From NCBI GenBank assembly GCA_021775255.1, contig JAJFIA010000024.1, positions 1 through 55,054 on the forward strand: a DNA stretch of 55,054 nt. The letters run 5' to 3'. This document shows, one piece after another, positions 9,414 through 17,161 of this stretch. The notes under the pieces are model-generated. The model was not told the DNA's origin and made no database searches. It was given only the letters and a program-made list of their open reading frames with translations. A program made the translations under genes and the position numbers. This DNA is from Roseovarius sp. (GTDB lineage: Bacteria > Pseudomonadota > Alphaproteobacteria > Rhodobacterales > Rhodobacteraceae). The stretch's first letter is position 1. The number at the start of each line of letters is the position of its first letter.

Positions 9414-10372
9414 CGCAAAAACACCAGCGGCTCGGTTATCGAAACGCTCAGTCGGCCATCCTCGGCATGCGGTATCGCCTCACCATCCACCACAACCGGA
9501 TCCGTATGGCACAGCTCAAACCGGTCCCCGCGATAGCTGCTCATGCCATGGGCGGCAAGGCGCGGACCAGAAAGATGCAGCAAAACCCGGATCAAGGCCC
9601 GACGAAAGCCTTTGATCGGCCAGGCGGCATGGGTCAGGGCAATCGCCCCCGGCCCTTTGCCCCAGAACGGATCAAGCCCAAGGCTCAGCTGCGGCAATGA
9701 CGATATAAGCGCCAGCGTATGTGGCCCCTCAAGGGCAACGCCTGCGCCGGTCACCGACAAATCCGAGGCCCGCAGCAACGGCACACCATCGGTGTCGTAA
9801 TATCTATGCGGTGCGATCAGGAACTGCCGGATGGCCTTGAGAATGGTACGCGCGCCGCGCCGACCCGCGCCGTGAAACTCGCGTTGGGCAAACAGCATCG
9901 CCCGCGCCAGGGTGCCGGTGGACAGCACAAACCCAATGGTCGGGCCGGTCATTGCCGCGTTTTCAATCCAGAGCGCCCGGTGGGTTTCGCGGATGGGCGC
10001 ATCAACCTCATGGGCGATGGCGGCAATGCGGCGGGTCACCTCGCCCGCCGTCTTGCCGCGAAAGCCGAAACTGCGCGCCGCAAGGTTGGTACTGCCGCCG
10101 GGCAGAATGGCAAATTCAGGCTGGGTTTTGAAGCCCGCCCCGGGATCAAGACAGGCCGACAGCACCGCCAGAAGCGTGCCATCCCCGCCTTCGATGAATA
10201 TTTTTTCAACGCCGTTTCTGGCCAGTTGCCGGATATGACCCTTCAGATCGGCGAAATCATCCAGCAGCAGGTAACTGGCATCGGGCAGCTCCAGCGCCAC
10301 CGCCTCGAGCATGGCTCCGCGCTTTGCCACCGCATGGCTGCCATGGTTGACGATCAGGCCAATGCGCCTCAT
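9410..10372 (-). CDS. Diacylglycerol/ceramide kinase-like lipid kinase (CpgB-like)
   Basis: A 320-residue cytosolic kinase of the diacylglycerol-kinase catalytic family. It has the nucleotide motif EGGDGTLLAV at 61-70 and PGGSTN at 91-96, where the family usually has PxGTxN. The ATG at 10372 overlaps the LptG-like stop by 4 bases and is preferred over an upstream in-frame start at 10402. A kinase of this family (CpgB) phosphorylates ceramide in Caulobacter crescentus and is encoded in its sphingolipid locus. By position in this sphingolipid locus, ceramide is the favoured substrate. It is directly followed, with another 4-bp overlap, by the Tam41-like cytidylyltransferase, which would use a phosphorylated lipid. 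Diacylglycerol or a long-chain base remain possible substrates. Confidence 0.65.
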   Translation of the reverse strand: MRRIGLIVNHGSHAVAKRGAMLEAVALELPDASYLLLDDFADLKGHIRQLARNGVEKIFIEGGDGTLLAVLSACLDPGAGFKTQPEFAILPGGSTNLAARSFGFRGKTAGEVTRRIAAIAHEVDAPIRETHRALWIENAAMTGPTIGFVLSTGTLARAMLFAQREFHGAGRRGARTILKAIRQFLIAPHRYYDTDGVPLLRASDLSVTGAGVALEGPHTLALISSLPQLSLGLDPFWGKGPGAIALTHAAWPIKGFRRALIRVLLHLSGPRLAAHGMSSYRGDRFELCHTDPVVVDGEAIPHAEDGRLSVSITEPLVFLR

Positions 10373-11421
10373 GCCGCTTCCATCCTGCGGGTGGAAAGCC
10401 ACAGGCCAATCACTATCAAAATGCCGGTGGGCACCATCACAGCAATGCTGGCACTCAGGCTGCCGTTTTCCGATAATGTCTTGAAAACGCCGTCAATCAC
10501 CATGAACACAAACCCCGCGCCAATGCCAATCGCCAGCGGAATTTCGCCACTGTCGCGGCGGCCAAACCGCTGCATGATCGGCACCGTCAACAGCAAGAAA
10601 CCAAGGGCAATGAACGGCAGCGACAACCGGTTGAGAAACCATACCAGATAGGCCCCCGACGGCAGGCTGCCTGATCCGGTCATTTTTGACAGCCGGTAAA
10701 GATCAAACAGCGCCAGATTGCGCGGCTCAGACAGCAAAAGCCTCAGCGTATGCGGCGTCTGGACACTGTGCCATATCCTTGGCGGATCGGGATCCTTGCC
10801 GTCATATCGTATCTGGCGCGCATCCAGCAACACCCAGCCCGTCGGCGCCGCCATCGCATAATCGGCCTGCGTGATGGCATCAATCTTGCCATTCTCGCCG
10901 CGCTCGAACAATGTCACATCATTCAGCCTGAGCCCCCTCAGCCCGCCGACCTCAACCAGCAGATTCCCATCGGCCAGCCACAGCGTTTTCGGGGCCTGCC
11001 CGTCATCGCGCACTGCCTCGGGCCCCAGCCATTTTTCAAGCGCGCGGGTGGCCAAAGGATTGATCTGGTCAACCAGCGCGGCCGATACGATTGTTGCAAT
11101 CAAAACGGCAGGCATCAGCGCCCGCACCTGTCCGAAAATCGAAACCCCTGCCCCCACAATCGCCACCAGTTCATTGCGCCGTATCAGGCTGATATAGGTC
11201 AGCAAAAGCGACATCAGCAGGGCAAAAACCATGATCCGGTCAAACAATATCGGCATTCTGAGCAGCATATAACGCAACTGCTCCACAAGGCCCGCGCCCT
11301 CCGGCAGCAACTCCGCATTGCTTAACGCATCCAGCACCCCAAGCAGCGCCACCAGCCCGAATGTGATGAGGGCAAACCGGTGAAGAAACAGCACGGCAAG
11401 ATAGCGATTGAGATGAGTCAT
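10369..11421 (-). CDS. lptG: LptG-family (YjgQ) permease, sphingolipid-locus paralogue
   Basis: A 350-residue inner-membrane protein of the LptF/LptG (YjgP/YjgQ) family. It has hydrophobic segments near residues 10-30, 60-75 and 100-120, a periplasmic beta-jellyroll-like stretch at about 130-255, and further membrane segments at 265-345. In the LPS bridge, LptG pairs with LptF and two LptB subunits to pull lipid out of the inner membrane. Here it is the second gene of a four-gene operon (LptF-like, LptG-like, lipid kinase, Tam41-like), each joined by a 4-bp ATGA overlap. That linkage to ceramide-modifying enzymes suggests a sphingolipid rather than an LPS cargo. A canonical lptFG elsewhere in the genome cannot be checked from this window. 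Confidence 0.8.
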   Translation of the reverse strand: MTHLNRYLAVLFLHRFALITFGLVALLGVLDALSNAELLPEGAGLVEQLRYMLLRMPILFDRIMVFALLMSLLLTYISLIRRNELVAIVGAGVSIFGQVRALMPAVLIATIVSAALVDQINPLATRALEKWLGPEAVRDDGQAPKTLWLADGNLLVEVGGLRGLRLNDVTLFERGENGKIDAITQADYAMAAPTGWVLLDARQIRYDGKDPDPPRIWHSVQTPHTLRLLLSEPRNLALFDLYRLSKMTGSGSLPSGAYLVWFLNRLSLPFIALGFLLLTVPIMQRFGRRDSGEIPLAIGIGAGFVFMVIDGVFKTLSENGSLSASIAVMVPTGILIVIGLWLSTRRMEAA

Positions 11422-12614
11422 TTGCTGGTCGATATGTTGGTTTCAGTATGAGGTGAATCATTGGTATCTGCCTGCTTCACGGGCCGAAAATGGTGCCAGA
11501 ACGCGGGAAAGGCAGATCGTCCGCTGGCTGTGCGCCGGAAAGTGTAAATCCCAAGCACCGCCACAAGTATCACAATCGGCCAGGTCCCCGCCCAGGGCGG
11601 CACCACACCGCGCTGAGCCAGCGACAGGCCATATTCAAGCAATTTCTGCACCAAAAGCAGCAGCACTATCCCAACCGCGATCCCCCCCGACCGGGCAACC
11701 CTTCCCAGATGAAGCCCCAGCACCACCGCAATCAAGGGCAGCACGATCAGAAGCGCCGCCCTGCTCATCCTGTCATGCATGTCAGATTGGGCAATGGCGG
11801 GATTGATATTTTGCCCACTTTCCAGATAGGATTTGCTCAAAAGCTCGGTCAGTGTCAGTTCACGCTGGTCATCCCCACGATCGCGATAGCCTTTGATCGG
11901 GCTGGGCATTTTCCACGTCACCCGGGCGGTATTCAGCCGATTGCCCTGCGCGGCTGTGATCCTGGCTGGCAGATCGCCAATCATCGCATCCTGCAGATTG
12001 ATCACCCAGGTGCCATCCGGCTCTTCCTGCAGCACACCGGTATGGCCGGTGATGAAATGGTGATTGCCCTTTTTATCGGTTTCAAAAATGAAGGTCTGGC
12101 CCAGTTTGCGGCCGGCAAAATCAACTTTGGATGTCCACACCACCTTATCATCAAACTGCACGAATTTGCGCTCCTGAAAAGCGGTGACGATCGAGCTTTG
12201 CTTCAGTTCATGCACGATCTCGCGGTAATTATAGCGCGAAATCGGCTGCAAAAACCCTGATATAAAGATCGAACCCATCGCCAGAACCAGGCCCAGCCCT
12301 ATGAAAGGCCGCGCAATCCGGTTGAGCGATATTCCCGTTGACATCAACGCCACGATCTCCCCCGACCGGCTCAGCCGTTCAATGGTGATGATGATGGCAA
12401 TCAACAGCGCTCCGGGCAGAGCCATGCCCAGATAATGCGGCAAAAGATTGCCAATCATCCGCGCCGCCGATTGCAGCGCATCATCCGCCCCGGCAATCAG
12501 ATCGGTGATCCGGATCAGCCGCTCGAGCAACAAAACCGCCAGAGCCAGGGCAATCAGTGCCGCCAAAAGACCCAGATTGTTGCGCAGTAAATATCGGTCA
12601 AGTTTGAACAACAT
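11418..12614 (-). CDS. lptF: LptF-family (YjgP) permease, sphingolipid-locus paralogue
   Basis: A 398-residue member of the LptF/LptG family, longer than its partner. The N-terminus (FKLDRYLLRNNLGLLAALIA) is typical, with membrane segments near 12-35, 58-78 and 102-122, a large periplasmic domain at about 130-280 (including FQERKFVQFDDKVVWTSKV), and membrane segments again at 285-305, 310-330 and 340-360, followed by a hydrophilic tail. It heads the four-gene minus-strand operon and is divergent from the DUF2141/ceramide synthase operon, with only about 190 bases between, so both may share control. In ordinary LPS-exporting bacteria lptF and lptG sit near lptD; that is not the context here. 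Confidence 0.8.
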   Translation of the reverse strand: MLFKLDRYLLRNNLGLLAALIALALAVLLLERLIRITDLIAGADDALQSAARMIGNLLPHYLGMALPGALLIAIIITIERLSRSGEIVALMSTGISLNRIARPFIGLGLVLAMGSIFISGFLQPISRYNYREIVHELKQSSIVTAFQERKFVQFDDKVVWTSKVDFAGRKLGQTFIFETDKKGNHHFITGHTGVLQEEPDGTWVINLQDAMIGDLPARITAAQGNRLNTARVTWKMPSPIKGYRDRGDDQRELTLTELLSKSYLESGQNINPAIAQSDMHDRMSRAALLIVLPLIAVVLGLHLGRVARSGGIAVGIVLLLLVQKLLEYGLSLAQRGVVPPWAGTWPIVILVAVLGIYTFRRTASGRSAFPAFWHHFRPVKQADTNDSPHTETNISTSK

Positions 12615-12801
12615 CAGGGGTGATTTCTTTCACAGACAGGGCACGGGCAGTGGCAGCAACATGACAGAGTGACACAATTCGCAATCACTTGTGATAATGG
12701 TGATCTTTAGGCTCAGTTACAATTTTCCCGTCTGTTACTATATAATGCCCCATATCACCAGCAAGTGATTGTAACCGGCTTGTTATTTGAGGAGAGTGTA
12801 A
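12615..12801. promoter_or_regulatory. Divergent control region of the two main sphingolipid operons
   Basis: This region separates the lptF-like operon from the DUF2141/ceramide synthase operon. On the plus strand I see a candidate sigma-70 type promoter: TTACAA at 12717-12722, an 18-base spacer and TATAAT at 12741-12746. Two ATCAC-n-GTGAT palindromes bracket it: ATCAC at 12684-12688 with GTGAT at 12691-12695, and ATCAC at 12754-12758 with GTGAT at 12765-12769. The outer arms also form a perfect 10-bp inverted pair (CAATCACTTG at 12682 and CAAGTGATTG at 12762). The layout looks like paired operator sites; the regulator is unknown. GGAG lies before the ATG at 12802. Confidence 0.5.
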
Positions 12802-13299
12802 ATGTTTATCAACCGTACCCTGTGCGCCCTTGGAGTTTTAGGCGCTTTCGCTGTGTCCGGCGCGGCCCAGGCCGCCAGCGCAAACACATTTGACATCCGC
12901 CCCTATGAGGCAGCGGCACCCTGTGGCGCGCACGCCCTACAGGTAAAGGTCATAATCGAAAATGTCACCGCCCAAGGCATCCTGACGGTCGAGCTTTACC
13001 GCCCCAGCAAGCGCAGTTTTCTGAAAAAAGCCTCGCGGGTGCATCGCATCCGGGTTCCGGCCCAAAACGGCGAACAGACGGTTTGCTTCAATATCCCAAC
13101 GCCCGGTGCCTATGCCGTTGCGGCCTATCAGGATCTGAATGCCGACAGACATCTCGACAAGAAATGGAATCGTATGCCGGCCGAACCTTTTGCGCTGTCG
13201 AACAAGAAAAAGCTGGCCTTTGCCATGCCAAAATTCGATGATGCGGCCTTTCAGGTGCCCGATACCGGCACAGTCATACGGATAGAACTGCAAAGATGA
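12802..13299 (+). CDS. DUF2141-like secreted protein
   Basis: A 165-residue protein with a clear signal peptide: a hydrophobic LCALGVLGAFAVSGAAQAA stretch at residues 7-25 ending in an AQA-A cleavage site. The mature part is beta-rich, with the family hallmarks of DUF2141: LTVELYRPSK, QTVCFNI, and GAYAVAAYQDLNADRHLDK, where the Asp/Asn-rich turn could bind calcium, then WNRMPAEPFALSN. The function of the family is unknown. It is the first gene of the ceramide synthase operon and overlaps the next gene by 4 bases. A periplasmic product co-translated with cytosolic lipid enzymes may help with transit or capture of the exported lipid, but this is an inference only. Confidence 0.75.
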   Translation: MFINRTLCALGVLGAFAVSGAAQAASANTFDIRPYEAAAPCGAHALQVKVIIENVTAQGILTVELYRPSKRSFLKKASRVHRIRVPAQNGEQTVCFNIPTPGAYAVAAYQDLNADRHLDKKWNRMPAEPFALSNKKKLAFAMPKFDDAAFQVPDTGTVIRIELQR

Positions 13300-14483
13300 A
13301 TAAAACCTCCCCGGTCGCCGCTCAAGCCGCCTCATCTGCCCATGAGGTGGTCGTCAGCGAGGCCCGCACTAAAAAAGACCGGGGGGCGTTCATTGATCTG
13401 CCATACCGGGCCTACCGCGATCTGCCCGGCTGGCGCGCCCCGCTCAGGTTTGAACGCAAGGCGCAGATCTCCACCAGGCATAATCCTGGCCTGACCGGGG
13501 TGGATCATGCCTTGATGCTGGCGCGCCGCGAGGGTCAGGTGGTCGGGCGCATTGCCGCCATCATCAACGGCAGACATCTTGATACCTATAAGGACGCCAC
13601 CGGGCATTTCGGCTTTTTCGATACGCTTGCCCCTGATCCCGAAGTGGCCAGCGCCCTGATCACCGCCGCAGAAGACTGGCTGCGCGCGCGTGGCATGACG
13701 CGCATTTGCGGCCCGTTCAGCTTTTCCATCAACGAAGAATCCGGCCTTCTGATTGACGGCTTCGATACCCCGCCAATGCTGATGATGCCCCATGGCCGCC
13801 CCGATTATGCCCCGGCGCTGGAAGGCCTTGGATTTACCAAGGCGATGGATCTTTTTGCCTTCTTGCACGAGTTTGACGATGAATATCACATACCCCCCAC
13901 CGTGAAACGCTGGAAAGACGCCTTTGACCGCGATCCCAAGCTCAGCATCCGTCCGCTTGATATGAAAAATTTCAAGGCCGATATCGCGCTTGTGATGGAT
14001 ATGTTCAACGATGCCTGGTCGGAAAACTGGGGCTTTATTCCGTTCAGTTCCGAACAGATCACCATGATGGCGAAGGAATTAAAGCCCCTGATCCGGCCTG
14101 ATGCGCTGTGGATTGCGCTGATTGACGGCGAACCTGCCGGGTTTACCTTCATCCTGCCCGACATCAATGAAATCACCGACGGGCTGAATGGCCATATCCT
14201 GCCATTTGGCTGGGCGCAGCTTCTTTACCGGCTCAAGATACGCGGGCCAAAACGGGCGCGTCTGCCGCTCGCTGGATTGCGCCGCAAATACCACAAAACC
14301 CGGCGCGGCATGGTGGCCATGACCGGCAGTTTCGAGGCGGCTTTTGCGGCGCAACATGCCCAGGGCGTGCGCGCGGTTGAGGCCTCATGGATATTGGAAA
14401 CCAACCGCGATCTGCTCAATCTGGTCGATCTTTACAAGATGGACCGCTACAAAATCTACCGCGTTTACGAGAAATCCCTATGA
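13296..14483 (+). CDS. bcerS: Bacterial ceramide synthase-like GNAT N-acyltransferase (bCerS)
   Basis: A 395-residue protein with a GNAT-type fold split over two halves: FERKAQISTRHNPGLTGV and GQVVGRIAAIINGRH near residues 50-95, GPFSFSINEESGLLIDGF near 145, then a second acetyltransferase-like half with MVAMTGSFEAAF and an ASWILETNRDLLNL tail. This size and layout match the bacterial ceramide synthase described in Caulobacter, a GNAT-like enzyme unrelated to the eukaryotic membrane ceramide synthases. It would attach the second acyl chain to the 3-ketosphinganine or sphinganine amine in the cytosol. It lies 4 bp into the DUF2141 gene and overlaps the next gene the same way. The co-occurrence with spt, acp, cerR and an acyl-AMP ligase in the window supports the call strongly. 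Confidence 0.75.
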   Translation: MNKTSPVAAQAASSAHEVVVSEARTKKDRGAFIDLPYRAYRDLPGWRAPLRFERKAQISTRHNPGLTGVDHALMLARREGQVVGRIAAIINGRHLDTYKDATGHFGFFDTLAPDPEVASALITAAEDWLRARGMTRICGPFSFSINEESGLLIDGFDTPPMLMMPHGRPDYAPALEGLGFTKAMDLFAFLHEFDDEYHIPPTVKRWKDAFDRDPKLSIRPLDMKNFKADIALVMDMFNDAWSENWGFIPFSSEQITMMAKELKPLIRPDALWIALIDGEPAGFTFILPDINEITDGLNGHILPFGWAQLLYRLKIRGPKRARLPLAGLRRKYHKTRRGMVAMTGSFEAAFAAQHAQGVRAVEASWILETNRDLLNLVDLYKMDRYKIYRVYEKSL

Positions 14484-15268
14484 GCAAAAATCCGGCGCGC
14501 CCGGTTCAGACGCTGGTTCTTGCCGGTGCCCGCGCCACCGGTGATCCCTTATGTGAGGCCGAAGGCGTGGCCAGCAAGGCCGTGATCGACATCGCCGGAA
14601 AGCCGATGCTGTCGCGGGTGCTGCGCGCCCTTGAGGCCAGTGATGCCAAGGGCATCGTCTGGGTGCTTGGGCTTGAGGGCGAGATGCTCAAAACCGCTTC
14701 AGATGGGTTTGACTGCCGCTCGATTATCGCCGAAGGCCGTGGCCCGGCCTCCAGCCTTTTGCAGGCCCTCAAAGGCCCGGTTGACACGCCGCTTCTGGTC
14801 ACGACCTGCGATCACGCTTTGCTCACACCGGAAATGATCAACAGCTTTCTGAGCCAATCCATCGCCAGCGGGGCCGATCTGACCGTGGGCCTTGCCGAGC
14901 GCGCGGTGATCTCTGCGGCCTACCCCGAAACCAAACGCACCTATCTGCGCCTTGGCGGGGCTGAATTATCAGGCTGCAACCTGTTTTATCTGGCCAGCCC
15001 TGTGGCACTAAACGTGCTTGAATTCTGGCAAAGTGCCGAACAGGACCGCAAGAAACCCTGGCGCATCGCCTGGCGTTTCGGGCCGTTGACGGCGCTGCGC
15101 ATCCTTTTGTCACGCGCCGGGCCGGGGGCGGTGTTTGCCATGCTTTCCAAACGCCTTGACGCGCGGATCAGCCCGATCACCCTGCCCTTTGCCGAGGCCG
15201 CGATTGACGTCGACAAGCCCGGCGATCTGCTGCTTGTGCGTGAAATCCTGTCGGCACGTAGTATGTAA
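14480..15268 (+). CDS. MobA-like nucleotidyltransferase (NTP transferase)
   Basis: A 262-residue protein starting at the ATG at 14480, which overlaps the ceramide synthase stop by 4 bases. The N-terminus (TLVLAGARATGDPL) is a slightly degenerate version of the nucleotide-binding loop of GT-A type nucleotidyltransferases, followed by ASKAVIDIAGKPMLSRVLRAL and a TCDHALLTPEMI block where the metal-binding Asp is expected. The C-terminal 60 residues are hydrophobic in part (FGPLTALRILLSRAGPGAVFAML). It is probably involved in activating or editing the headgroup of the sphingolipid with NTP. The first-loop change from the usual AGGxGxRM raises the chance that it has lost or altered catalysis. Confidence 0.6.
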   Translation: MSKNPARPVQTLVLAGARATGDPLCEAEGVASKAVIDIAGKPMLSRVLRALEASDAKGIVWVLGLEGEMLKTASDGFDCRSIIAEGRGPASSLLQALKGPVDTPLLVTTCDHALLTPEMINSFLSQSIASGADLTVGLAERAVISAAYPETKRTYLRLGGAELSGCNLFYLASPVALNVLEFWQSAEQDRKKPWRIAWRFGPLTALRILLSRAGPGAVFAMLSKRLDARISPITLPFAEAAIDVDKPGDLLLVREILSARSM

Positions 15269-15488
15269 TTGACTTAATGCCAAGAGTAAGGGCCGCGCCT
15301 GACCCTGGGGGGGCGCCGCTACGGTTTTACGGGCATAGCAGTTTAACTATCTGAAACCTTATTGATATTTGCACCGTTGCAGGCGCGCCCTCCCATGGGG
15401 AGGGTCAGGCGCGGCCCGACGTTAACGCCGGGCGGGACGGTTCTATTTATTATCCGTTGGCGAGCTTCATTCAGATTATTATTCAGTT
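15269..15488. repeat. Intergenic stretch with a long-armed inverted repeat
   Basis: Between the nucleotidyltransferase and the HIT gene, which converge here. A perfect 17-bp inverted repeat has arms GGGCCGCGCCTGACCCT at 15290-15306 and its reverse complement at 15401-15417, with 94 bases between; GC-rich bases continue the partial pairing inward. It may be a bidirectional terminator stem or a small palindromic repeat element. No gene was seen. Confidence 0.6.
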
Positions 15489-15941
15489 CTACAATTCAGG
15501 CCAAACCGCACGCAACTTTGCCCCCACCCGCGCCGCCGCCTCCTCAGCCTTGGGCGCATGACCCAGATCAGGCAGGCCGGGCCAGCCGGGATCGGCAAAT
15601 TCGATGCCCTCAAACACAATCTTCCGGTCATACCGCGGCAGCACATGAAAATGCACATGCGGATCAACCATCATCAGCATCATGTAGTTGATTTTCTGGT
15701 TGCCAAACTGCCCCATAACGCCCTCGATATCGCGGGTAATCCGGCCAAGCTCGCCATGTGCGCCCGCGGCCAGCGCGCCAAACGCCTGTGCCGGCCCGTG
15801 TGCCAGCAAGATCAGCGCGCCCAATGTCGCCTGCTGTGGCCGCACCTGCACACTCCACCAGCGATAATCCGCAATCAGCGTCTGCTCCCCGCCAAAACGG
15901 GAAAATGTGGCGTTTCGTTCTGGTATTTCGCGGCTTTCCAT
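15489..15941 (-). CDS. HIT-family nucleotide hydrolase/transferase
   Basis: A 150-residue protein with the histidine triad near its C-terminal half: the stretch DPHVHFHVLPRY contains H-x-H-x-H, with catalysis expected at the middle His. Other family signs are RPQQATLGALILLAHGPAQ and INYMMLMMVDP just upstream of the triad. HIT enzymes cleave nucleotide monophosphates from small substrates, and some act on dinucleotides or on CDP- or AMP-linked compounds. It is the only gene in this region transcribed against the others, inserted between the two plus-strand sphingolipid headgroup operons. A role in recycling nucleotides or activated lipid is possible but unproven. Confidence 0.8.
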   Translation of the reverse strand: MESREIPERNATFSRFGGEQTLIADYRWWSVQVRPQQATLGALILLAHGPAQAFGALAAGAHGELGRITRDIEGVMGQFGNQKINYMMLMMVDPHVHFHVLPRYDRKIVFEGIEFADPGWPGLPDLGHAPKAEEAAARVGAKLRAVWPEL

Positions 15942-15955
15942 GGTTATTCCCCTTC

Positions 15956-17155
15956 ATGATTGCGCAGATCAGAGCGGCAAAAGCGCCGCCCCTGCCCGCA
16001 GATGATAAATGGAATGACCCGATGACAACAGACCCAAGCCTGCGCCTGATTGGCGATGTGCCCAAAAAGCTTTGGGGGCTTGAGCTGCACGAATGGCAGC
16101 GCCGCGCCTGGCAAAAGGCCGGGGCCACGGCGGTTGATGACCCGGACGCGCGCCTCATGGTGGGCACCGAATGGGTGCTGTCGCCCGCCCTGCAACGCGC
16201 CCTGCTGGCCACGCCGGGGGCCGCGCTGATTGTCACCGAAAAGCCCGGCAATGCGCCACGTCTGGCCGCGCTGCACCTGTCCGAGGGCACCACACCCGAC
16301 AGCTTTGAGGCCCTGATTGGCCAGGAAAACCCCGACACCGACGCGCTCAGAACCGCCGGCTTAACCCCCGGTGATGCGGATTATTTCGCCGGCTCCTACG
16401 ACGAGGTGCTGCGCAAACGCGAGGCCCCCTATGCCCTTTCCATGCTCACGATACCCCCGCGCCGGATTGAAAAACGCCTGTTCAAAGGCTCCTACAAAGG
16501 TGTTACCGATCTGGTGACCAAATACGCCTGGCCCCTGCCCGCCTTTCACGTCACCCGCTGGGCAGCGCGGCGGCATATCTCGCCCAATACCGTGACCACG
16601 GTCAGCCTGATCATGGTCTTTGCCGCGCTCTGGCTGTTCTGGGAAGGCTACTGGGTGCTTGGCATCCTCTCGGCCTGGATCATGACCTTCCTCGATACGG
16701 TTGATGGCAAACTGGCACGCACCACCATGAGCTATTCCCAATGGGGCAATATCTATGATCACCTGATTGATCTCATCCACCCGCCGTTCTGGTACTGGGC
16801 GATGTGGCACGGGCTTTACCTTGTCCCCACCGGCATCAGCGCCTTCTGGCTGGATGCCGCGCTCATGGTTCTGGTGGTTGGCTATGTGCTCAACCGGGTG
16901 CAGGAGGGCGTTTTCATCGGCCTTTTCGGCTTTCACATCCATGTCTGGAAGCGGCTTGATTCCTTCGCCCGCGAAATCACCGCCCGGCGCAATCCCAACA
17001 TGCTGATTTTCATGATTGCCGTCATGATGGGCGCGCCCGGCTGGGGCTTTGTCGCCATGGCTGTCTGGACGCTTTTCTGGCTGATTTTCCATCAGGTGCG
17101 GCTGTTTCAGGCGTGGCGGCTACCCGTCAAACCCACCTCATGGATGGCAGGCTGA
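15956..17155 (+). CDS. CDP-alcohol phosphotransferase with N-terminal domain
   Basis: A 399-residue protein started at the ATG at 15956, just past the divergent HIT gene; an ATG at 16022 would also be possible. The C-terminal half is a CDP-alcohol phosphotransferase: the motif D247-x2-D250-G251-x2-A254-R255-x8-G264-x3-D268-x3-D272 is complete (DTVDGKLAR ... GNIYDHLID), preceded by SPNTVTTVSLIM and followed by several membrane helices. This family swaps CMP for an alcohol: donors are CDP-diacylglycerol-like lipids or CDP-alcohols. The first roughly 170 residues form an extra alpha/beta domain (RLIGDVPKKLWG, LIVTEKPGNAPRL), perhaps a degenerate nucleotidyltransferase. In this locus the enzyme probably installs the sphingolipid headgroup. 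Confidence 0.75.
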   Translation: MIAQIRAAKAPPLPADDKWNDPMTTDPSLRLIGDVPKKLWGLELHEWQRRAWQKAGATAVDDPDARLMVGTEWVLSPALQRALLATPGAALIVTEKPGNAPRLAALHLSEGTTPDSFEALIGQENPDTDALRTAGLTPGDADYFAGSYDEVLRKREAPYALSMLTIPPRRIEKRLFKGSYKGVTDLVTKYAWPLPAFHVTRWAARRHISPNTVTTVSLIMVFAALWLFWEGYWVLGILSAWIMTFLDTVDGKLARTTMSYSQWGNIYDHLIDLIHPPFWYWAMWHGLYLVPTGISAFWLDAALMVLVVGYVLNRVQEGVFIGLFGFHIHVWKRLDSFAREITARRNPNMLIFMIAVMMGAPGWGFVAMAVWTLFWLIFHQVRLFQAWRLPVKPTSWMAG

Positions 17156-17161
17156 TCCGCC

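Noticed and set aside
11490..12260. Long plus-strand open frame opposite the lptF-like gene
   Set aside because: It is a shadow of the membrane protein gene with low-complexity composition.
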